From NCBI GenBank assembly GCA_035772785.1, contig JAOCPU010000041.1:62001-126000 (forward strand): a stretch of DNA of 64,000 nucleotides, given 5' to 3'. Positions 56,244 through 64,000 of this stretch are shown here, piece by piece. Each line of letters opens with the position of its first letter. Within the stretch, counting starts at the first letter, position 1. The position numbers and the translations under genes were made by a program. The notes beneath the pieces are model-generated. The model had not been told where the DNA came from and did no database searches. It was given only the letters and a program-made list of their open reading frames with translations. This DNA comes from Phlebiopsis flavidoalba (taxonomy: Eukaryota > Basidiomycota > Agaricomycetes > Polyporales > Phanerochaetaceae).

Positions 56244-57484
56244 TCACAAGAGACACTCCTCGCCGGCCGCTATGATCTCTTTGCTTCCTCCAAAGATAGG
56301 ATTGCAGCTCAACGGAGATGAGAGAGTTCTTGAATTGCAGCTATGCTTTGGCGACAAACATTCCAAACTCACCAACACCACCTGTTCGTCTACTCCGTCC
56401 GCATTGGTCGAATGCGCAACCTCCGCGTACTTCTCCGCGTTCCGCAGTGTTTCCTTCGCCTTACCGACGACGATGGCCAGTGACTCCGTCCCGAGTGAAG
56501 CCTCAGCGGTACGCTGGGCATGTCAGCAATTGCAAGTATGGCTTTACTTTAGCAGGCTTTCAAAAAGGGTCGCCGATGCTGGTCGCGCCACTCCCGAATA
56601 CAGCCTGCCTGAACTGCGCGCAGTTGGAGCTAGGTCTAGCGTACTGAGAGAGCGGCGCGGAATGGTCCTGAGGGAGCTACCGCCCCATTCGGTACTGAAG
56701 CCGCCGAGTTGTAAGATTGTGGCGGAAATGTTCCAAGACGGATCCATCTCCTTGATGAGAGACTCGGTGAAGCCTTCAAGAGCTAAAACGTTGGACTGTG
56801 TTGAGATGGAAAGTATGTCACATCGAGAGGACGGTATTCACCGAAATTTAGCAGCGGCATAGATAGAAAAAGGGTAGGCTGAGCACAATATCCGCCACAC
56901 GAGCTGATACTGAGGAAGCGGCCCCAACACCCGGCGGGTTTAAGTCTTCTCATCAGGGGGATCGCCTGGTATACAGTGAATCTGCGCCCGGACTGATAGG
57001 TATGCAGCACGCACCCGCTGACAGACACGGACTGCACCCCAGAAGCATACATCAAAACACGCCCCGCGCCTCATCTTCAGGTATGCCTTCGACCTCAGTG
57101 ACGATACCCATATCCAGCGTTATTGACCACAACGTCCAATCTGCCCGAACTGCTCCTTGACTTTGAGGAATGCGGCGTCGATTTGTTCGGTGGATGCAAC
57201 ATCGAGAGGTAGAAACGAGGAGCTGTGAGGATGGATATTTCTCGGCGTAGGATGCGAGGACCCTCGGGCTTGCGCAGTGTGGCGACCGACGCGTTCATTA
57301 GCCGCCAGCGCACGGCGTCGACCAAGGCTTTGCCGATCCCCTGCGAGCATCCGGTAACTGTATTTTCCACAGAGGGTCAGTTAACTAGAAAACTGCGGTG
57401 GTACAGATACACTGACTGAACCAAACTCGAGAATTGCTGTGGGACATTGAGATTAGGGAGGATTCAACTCACCTTCGCCGACAT
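56244..57484 (-). CDS. Short-chain dehydrogenase/reductase (SDR)
   Basis: NAD(P)-dependent oxidoreductase of the classical SDR type. The likely start is ATG at 57484 (MSAK) followed at once by a GTGAGT donor. The cofactor motif TGCSQGIGKALVDAV lies near 57315-57360, then VATLRKPEGPRIL, LPLDVASTEQIDAAFLKVKE and the NNAGYGY motif (about 57100-57120). GRFLSISSCGGY carries the catalytic Ser region, and YAAAK at 56847-56861 is the catalytic YxxxK. Further blocks are LQLGGFSTEWGGSSLRTIP and GKAKETLRNAEKYAEVAHS. Two or three introns. The C-terminus is not resolved; the stop at 56244-56246 lies directly next to the tRNA. Confidence 0.85.
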
Positions 57485-59988
57485 CTCCTTCGCCGTCTAC
57501 TAAATGCCAGCAGCAAGAGGCCGGAGGTTACCCCCTTCATCACGCGACGCCTAATATGACCACGGGGGTCTCACAGTCGCACTACGTGAGACTTCCCTCG
57601 GTAGTACTTCCCTCGGATATGTTCTGTTGTGCATGATCTGGCACACTGTTCCAAGTTTTTAGTTACAATCTCTTCAACGGTAAATGAGTGAGAGCGTCGA
57701 ATAATCCTCTCGCAACAAAAATCATCTGTGAAATTGTCTTTTTACAACCTCGAAAACAAGCCAGATTCACCCTCCACTGTGCCTATACGAAAGCTAGGTA
57801 GATCTGTCAATCTTTATTCGAATAAACATGACCTTCCAACTGAAATATCGCGCTCACCATTCCCGGTTGATCGGTATATATCGACCTGCGTAGACACATA
57901 GCCCGCTGTAAACTCCTGAGCGGTGGCCAATCTGAGATTACCGAAGCCACAAGAGATGCAGAGGACATCAACGAAGTGGAGAGAATCTGTGTGCGATATG
58001 ATGTAAATGAACTAGAATAGTGGGATGGGGGAGCTGCTATTACAACTGCTAAAGCGCGCTGTTCTTGAAGTTACCATACTCCCAGTTAAAGCAATCCAAT
58101 TGCGAGGTGGGATCCTGTGGTGTCGATTAGCATACGTGACCATGACTCGCGGCGAAGCTCACGTTGGAGACGTACCGAACATTCTTCCTCGTCGTAAAAG
58201 CCGGGAACACCCCCTTCCTCAGCGTCTTCCCACTCGAGAGAAAGAAGCTTATCTACAACGACTGCGATGCCGTGTGTTCTACATGTCTACTGGACCACTT
58301 CAGCTTCGAAACTGTGTCATGGATCGGATGACTTTGCAAGGTGACATCTAGGTTTAGGTCAGTCCAAGCTCGGCGATGCATAGTGATCGCATTAGCGAAA
58401 GGGATGCAGGTACCCACTTTCGTTTCCATGGCATATCCCCCAAGAGAACACACGTAGAACGAAACGCCGTTGCACACCACCATAGCAATAGGATCTGCCG
58501 TATGAATATACGAGTGGGGTGATGTGTTGTGTGGCAATGGCTGGGAGCCCTGCGTTAGTTATACTCTCTACGAAACGAGACGCGCCGACATACCGGTCGA
58601 TGGAAGATGTAAGCGCCGAGGCCGCAAGCTTCTCGCCACGGTGCCTCGAATGCGACTACTGGAGCACCGAATGTTGCACCGTCATTAACGATGACAACGA
58701 GCCACCGAGTGAATGTCCTGCGAATATCGATGAGGATTGAGGGTAGTAAGGATTTCGGACATTGGCCTACCAATGAGACCAGCCATATATCAGCATCGGG
58801 ATACATAAATGTTACGTTATTTATACAGATTCTAGGCATGATGGTTAGAAATAGAAGGACACATCGAGCAGAAACGAGTGTGTTACTTACACAATGCCGA
58901 CGGAATAGAACAAGCTTTCCTCCACAAGACTTTGTTCAACGCAATTCTGGTCGCATTTGTAGCTGCCAGAATAGCAGGGCAAAAACAGTCGACCTATGTC
59001 CGGTCCCACCCTCGCGCAGCAACACCGAGAAGAGCAAGTTATCATTGAGCTTGTCTTTGTGGGCCGTCGGTCCGCTAAAACTACCGCACGAGCCATCCAT
59101 GAACTTCCCCGCAGAGGTGCCTTTGACAGAAATAATGACAGTTGAATTGCGGCTTCGTTTGCGAATATATTATGTCCGCGGGAACCGTCTTCTGCGTCTG
59201 GCTCCCATCCGAAAGGGGTATGTCTGTACAGACATCAGTAATTATGCGGCATACATCACACTAAATTATAGTACATACATTATTCCACTCAAGGGCCCAA
59301 ATCGTACCAGTCCTTAGCACCAGGCTTGCGAGAGTATGCGTTATTTAGTCATCTTTGCGAGTTGCTGGCTTTGCAGCGTCTCGCGGTCGTGCACGTTAGG
59401 CCCCGTAGGTGTCATTCTCATCCCCAGAGCAGCTCACGTTCGGTGTTCCGAAATCGCGCGCTGAAAGAATTCGGATGCTGGGACCTATCGGCTTGGATAT
59501 CCTCACAGGGCGCGTTGATACCTCACAACATATTCGAGGTAAGACCTGAAGCCGACACGTCGTTTGAAACAACACCACCCGTGAGGTGTTCGCGGCGACC
59601 AGGCCATGTGCATGTCGAAGCTCGAACTTGAGTGAGCGTGGTGGGGGGCAGGCACGTCAACTTGCCACAAATAAGTAGCAAGAAGATATTGTTAGTGTAG
59701 TAGGGAGTATGTTGTAGAGCATCGTCAGAGAAGGTAGTGGTGGCCGGCTAACCTGCGATCGGCGCAGCACGCTCCCCGAGGCTGCCTAAAGCGGGTGCTC
59801 CGCATTGAAGCGCCATCAAGTGATGCGCCTTTGCTGACGCGCCTTGTGACGAATCCTGAGATCAGTTCGCCGTCCGCATTTGGCAGTTGGGTTCAACTTG
59901 CATCTTCCCTCTCCCTCACCCACAGGGCATATCGTGAGCGTCCGGTCTTCGTATTGAATCTCTCGTCTCTTTCTTCGTGAAGCGATAG
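57485..59988. other. Region without a confident gene; possible membrane protein on minus strand
   Basis: Mostly non-coding in appearance. Between about 58550 and 59120 the minus strand has hydrophobic patches (LLFSVLLREGGT, then AILAATNATRIALNK after a break, and SLLPSILIDIRR), loosely reminiscent of the C-terminal part of fungal seven-helix DUF6533 proteins. I could not assemble a start or a full helix set, so no CDS is called. A short direct repeat (TACTTCCCTCGG) lies near 57590-57620. Confidence 0.3.
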
Positions 59989-62941
59989 ATGTCACAAACG
60001 CGTAATGCAGCACACGCCACCCCGAAAAAGGAGTGCGACAAACTCATCAAACGCACGATGTTGCCGTCCCCCCAGCTTCCCATGCAGTTCTTCTTAGGCC
60101 ACAATGGCATTTTACCTGCACTTGCTGTGCCCGACTACAACTTGGTCGTCGACGAGGTGGCACCAAGGCTCTGAAAGATAAGAAGATCTTACGCTCAGTC
60201 AAGAAACGCCGGTTCGGACGTCATGGCAGTGGCGTTGGTTTCTCGAAAATTACAGACGAGAATGCTGGGAAAACGGAGCTTGAAGTCTTCAAAAACTTTG
60301 AGTGCGTTTGTAGACGCTATCCGACAGTCCTCTAACATGGAGAGAACCACCATGTTGACCTTCAAGTGCAATACTGAGATGATCCCACCTTCGTACAAGA
60401 CCGATGGTGCCCACAGTGGCCTCGATATAAGACCTGATTGCTACGGTGTCATGAACTGCTCGGGACAGATAGAGTCTGCTGATGCGAACCTCGACGGACG
60501 ATCTCTTTTGGATGTCTATCGGTGCCTTCGGCGAGTTCCAGAAGACCCCCAGCGGGTCGCCGATCGGTATCGACGTGAGTTCACTGTATTAGGACTCTGT
60601 GGTCCGTCCTAAGCCTTTACCTTGCAGAACTGGTTTCAAAATAACACAAGACATGCGCGAAGTAATGGCGGTGGATCCGCGAAGGCGATTTCGTGTTTGG
60701 CTTCACTATTGACGACATGATGATGAGGCTCTTGGTTTGCTAGCCGGGCCGATGTTCTGGTTTCGCTACCATTCAACTTCAACGAGGTCAGTGCCCGCAA
60801 CTTCTGCTGCCTTGATGCCATGTTCTAAGGTCTCGTGCGCAATAAGAACTACAAATACGTGATCGAGATTTTCCTGCGACTGATGTATGCCGACGAAGAA
60901 CAGCTCGGGTACGATACCACAATGGAACGACTTCCGCGGGAAGATATCGCGCAACCATTCCGATACAAGATACGATGTGGAGATGCGGTCTTCAAGACGA
61001 TTTGAAAGAATCCATGGGGCAATGAACATGTTCTCCTAGGACGTGGAACTCGCTTCTGGGAAGTACATGAGCTCCATGAAGACGCAACGGAGGACCCGAA
61101 ACTGCTCGTGCTCAAGGACCAGTGGGTAGACTCGAACTGCTTACGCGAAGCCGACGTCTGGTACAGAATTCGCAGAGATGCCGAGAGGACGAACAACACG
61201 TCCCGATGATTTTTGACCGGTACTTTATACCCATCAGAGCATCGAGTGATGTCTACATAGGGAAGGATCAAACCCTTGACAACACACACACCACCCCATT
61301 CTACGTGGACAGACGAGACTGTGGACCGAACTGGGTGCAACACCTAGATACAAAAACCCGAAATCGATATACAATAGGAGGCCATGGAAGGAAGACCCAC
61401 TGAAATCACTTGACCCCATTGAAAACTTACTAGAACGTCCGTCAAAAGTCCACCATCGCGTAGTGTTTGCAGAATCCGGTTTGCCTATGCGCCGCATCGA
61501 AACACTTTCAGGGGCATTTAATGTACTTTCAGACACTATAAAAGGTGAGAATAACTGCCTCCAGCTGAAATTATTGATCTGACGATTGTATTAGGTCTAC
61601 GCGTGCTCCACGAGTGTGGCTGGGTTCATCGAGACATTTCGACAAGCCACGTCATAGTAATTGACGGTGTGGGAAAACTTTGCGATCTGAAGCACGCTAT
61701 GCGAGAAGACGATGTGCACTGTGGCAAGTTCAAGACGGTACGTGCAATAAAATCAACAAATTTGTGAGCTGATTGACTCATTGTCATATTGGATGTAGGA
61801 GACTTCCAATTTTGTGGCCACCGAGGTGGAGAAACAGCGCTATCTCCATAGGCCGGCGACGCCTTGGCTTCCGCAAGGGGATCAGGATTTCACTCTTGAG
61901 GAATTGGACCTTGAGTTCACCCCGTTGACAGACCCTCGCAGAGTTCACCGCTTCTGTTTGCTATCGACCGACAACCCTACCCTCCCGTCTCATTCAGTGA
62001 TGCCACACAACGCCGGACGGTTCAGGCACAATCCGTTACACGACTTGGAGTCTGCACTATGGATCGGCTGCTGGATACTCGTCTGCACTACTTTCTTCAA
62101 GCCGGCCGATGAGGTTATCTCGAGGGAGGACTGGAGTCAATGCGTTGAACACGCCAATGAGGCTAAAATCCAATCTATTTGGCGACGTAGAGGACAATCG
62201 ATGGCTAGCAATGGACCCCACGAGCTACTGTTTCCAGGAGCATTTCTCGCAGATATTCCCTCCGTTACGGGCCATCAGCGGTCTCCTGGCAAGATTCCGC
62301 CGCACACTCGTAGAGCGATATAGGGTGGTGTACGACGACCGCCAAAACGTCGGACGTGCCTCTTTTCATTTGCGACCATGTCAACAGGGTCTGCACGACG
62401 TGTTTGCCAGTATGCTCGACAAATACATAGTTAGAGCGACTCCGTCAGAGTGGATGCAACTGCGACTTGGCGATTAAACGTCGACTGTTCGGATGAAGCG
62501 GCGGAACAATCGCAAGACGAGGCCGAGAACGACGCGGCAAAGACGAATCAAGACGACGTGAAGAGTGAGGTCAAAGGACGACCGAAACGCGGATAGCGGA
62601 GCTTCGGACGGCGCAAAGACCGACACTCGACCCACCGAAAAGGACGAAGACGAGCTGAGTTATCAAGACGGGGGGCCGGAGTACCTGCGAAAGTCGAAGG
62701 CGACGACTCTAGGCGTGAGCTTCCCGAGAACGGAAGTTCTAGTCGCCCAGAGTCGTCGCAAAGCACCCCTCGAAACGGCCGACCTCTGAAGAAGTCCCAT
62801 CTACGAAACGAGCATTGGACTCGGACTCAGACGTTTATGCAGGCCGAGACGTCAAGTCAACCCAAGCGGCGTAGAACCAGGCGCGAGCCCGCCGCAACGT
62901 CGTCTCCCCTGACCGCTGTCGGCCGAACCTTCGGTTTTTGA
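59989..62941 (+). CDS. Fungal-type protein kinase (FunK1 family), copy 2
   Basis: Second FunK1 kinase, clearly different in sequence from the copy at 33-35.7 kb. A possible start is ATG at 59989 (MSQTRNAAHATPKKECDKL). The FunK1 N-domain includes TFKCNTEMIPPSYKTDGAHS, LDIRPDCYGVM, MAVDPRRRFVFGFTIDDDMM and MYADEEQLGYDTTMERLP. LLVLKDQWVDS marks the N-lobe Lys region. The catalytic loop is GWVHRDISTSHVIVIDG (about 61621-61665), followed by LCDLKHAMRE in place of the usual D-L-E/D-Y/W-A. A long open exon (61814-62323) covers the C-lobe with DLESALWIGCWILVC. A charged tail ends PKRRRTRREPA, a likely nuclear signal, with stop at 62941. Introns near 61546-61594 and 61739-61798. Fewer frame breaks than elsewhere. 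Confidence 0.86.
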
Positions 62942-63603
62942 ATGGACGAGCAGCACCACAAATAGGGGTACCATTCTAGTTGATTCTAGCCATGGCACAG
63001 CTGAAGAGACTGGGAGGTTACAACGTAGTACTTGTTCCGACTCTTGCTAGTACTGCGTGTGACATAAAGCTCAATAGTAATGACAGTGATCAATGACGTC
63101 AGCATATAGGAAGTTGACAACACATTCAAAATCAGCTCTGAGCTGCTCAGACATATGGAACTTGTTCTTGCGCACCATGACCGACGAAGAACTGGCCGAG
63201 TGTAAGTAAACCAAATGAAACTATCGACGCTAATTTTGAGAAATTGCGAGCGTGGTGCGATGATCCTTCAGACTACGTGGTCTCGTTCAGCCTCTCCCGC
63301 TCTTCTATAACTCAATGCTCCTCACCTGTCGACGCCGTTGCGAAGATCATTGAGATTGTATGAGACCATTACGAGATTACGCCGCTCGAACACGAAAACG
63401 CTCATTTACAATCAATTGACAGGAACAACGGCGCGCACAGCACGACCTCACTTAGGACGGTCATGAGACACGTTAAACTCAATAGAAACACTACGTATTT
63501 ATTGATGGCCCACAAGCGAGGCGCAGCCCTGGTTCACACTAGATATAATGCAGTCGATGATGGCCACGCTCATATTCCTCGCTTCGTCCCCTCCCCAGAT
63601 ACT
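62942..63603. other. Spacer with possible 5' exons of the last gene
   Basis: An ATG at 63178 (MTDEELAE) is followed by a GTAAGT donor, and the next stretch reads LRAWCDDPSDYVVSFSLSRS. Further right, HIPRFVPSPDT leads in frame into the DUF6593 ORF. These may be upstream exons of the final gene or a separate short gene; not resolved. Confidence 0.3.
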
Positions 63604-64000
63604 ATGCTGGAATTGAAGTTGTCCCGCAACTCGCCAATAAACACGACATTACTGGACTCCGATGGAAAAGTAGCCTATACTGTTACGACACACCTTTTCA
63701 AGGTATTCCAAAGGACGACAACCATTAATCGACATATTCCCGACATGCATGGTGTACCCACGGATTCTACAGAAGAAATTGCTAGGATACACTGGCACCG
63801 TTTACGTAGCTCAAGACTAGTCTTCAACGACCGAATCCAAGACATCGAGAAGCTGATGCCAAAAACCAGTTTTACCATGGCAAGTATTTTGAGGTATGGT
63901 CATATTTTTCACCGGCTCATGTGTCATTTCAGTCGCGCTCGAACGTTTGTCGCGCCAGATGGGAAAACATACAAATGGAAAATGGGCATGACGGAGTGCG
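63604..64000 (+). CDS. DUF6593 domain protein, truncated by window end
   Basis: ATG at 63604 gives MLELKLSRNSPINTTLLDSD, then VAYTVTTHLFKVFQRTTTIN, EEIARIHWHRLRSSRLVFN and LMPKTSFTMASILR. An intron (about 63893-63931, GTATGG to TTTCAG) leads to ARTFVAPDGKTYKWKMG. This is the standard course of DUF6593: two N-terminal strands, the EIARIxWHR block and the DGxxYKWK motif. Function unknown; the family is very expanded in mushrooms. The C-terminus lies beyond base 64000. Translation could start further upstream. Confidence 0.78.
   Translation, partial: MLELKLSRNSPINTTLLDSDGKVAYTVTTHLFKVFQRTTTINRHIPDMHGVPTDSTEEIARIHWHRLRSSRLVFNDRIQDIEKLMPKTSFTMASILRYGHIFHRLMCHFSRARTFVAPDGKTYKWKMGMTEC

Noticed and set aside
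56244..56862. 208-codon plus-strand stretch starting inside the tRNA-Trp gene
   Set aside because: It is antisense to the SDR gene, whose YxxxK motif and helices are clear on the minus strand.
58691..59317. 208-codon plus-strand open stretch
   Set aside because: No family-like motif or splice context, and it overlaps minus-strand patches with more protein-like features.

Overview
The window looks like a nuclear scaffold from an Agaricomycete (mushroom-forming basidiomycete). Genes are split by many short GT-AG introns, strands alternate freely, and tRNA genes carry introns. Several families are typical of this group: two FunK1 fungal-type kinases, PL14-like polysaccharide lyases, DUF6593 and DUF6699 proteins, an AATase-type alcohol acetyltransferase and a chromodomain Ty3/gypsy retrotransposon. 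Almost every recognisable gene, including obvious housekeeping genes, can be read only by changing frame inside exons. I take this as uncorrected 1-bp indels in the assembly rather than mass pseudogenisation. CDS coordinates therefore give outer gene limits (start codon to stop codon, introns and frame breaks included), not clean ORFs.

Layout. 1.6-12.2 kb: a secreted Cys-rich single-pass membrane protein, calcipressin (calcineurin regulator), a CCDC124-like ribosome-associated coiled-coil protein, an unassigned gene and a Pro-rich DUF6699 protein. 12.5-13.7 kb: tRNA-Arg(CCT) and tRNA-Leu(AAG), both with introns, then a 287-bp TIR element. 14.4-22.2 kb: a PL14-like lyase gene and a second copy split by a decayed 4.8-kb chromovirus. 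24.1-32.9 kb: a THI20-type thiamine enzyme (HMP kinase fused to thiaminase II), endonuclease III (NTH1), an unassigned gene and mitochondrial tryptophanyl-tRNA synthetase. 33.2-37.3 kb: FunK1 kinase 1, a CTCA-rich TIR element at its 3' end, and a second, inverted copy of the first TIR element. 39.8-50.2 kb: secreted GH31 alpha-glucosidase, mitoribosomal protein S33, mitochondrial RNA helicase SUV3, a small secreted protein, a conserved unknown and an alcohol acetyltransferase. 50.6-57.5 kb: a Rap1-like telomere protein, a cytochrome P450, tRNA-Trp(CCA) and a short-chain dehydrogenase. 60.0-64.0 kb: FunK1 kinase 2 and the start of a DUF6593 protein that runs off the window.

How the genes relate. 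There is no operon logic. Visible functional links are mitochondrial gene expression (S33 and SUV3 share a 257-bp divergent promoter, MSW1 lies 12 kb away) and secreted carbohydrate degradation (two PL14-like loci, GH31). A loose set of oxidative/acyl-transfer genes (acetyltransferase, P450, SDR) lies within 9 kb but is interrupted by the Rap1-like gene. I found no convincing wholly new system. The most informative structures are the split PL14 locus, the two TIR element families and the divergent FunK1 kinases.
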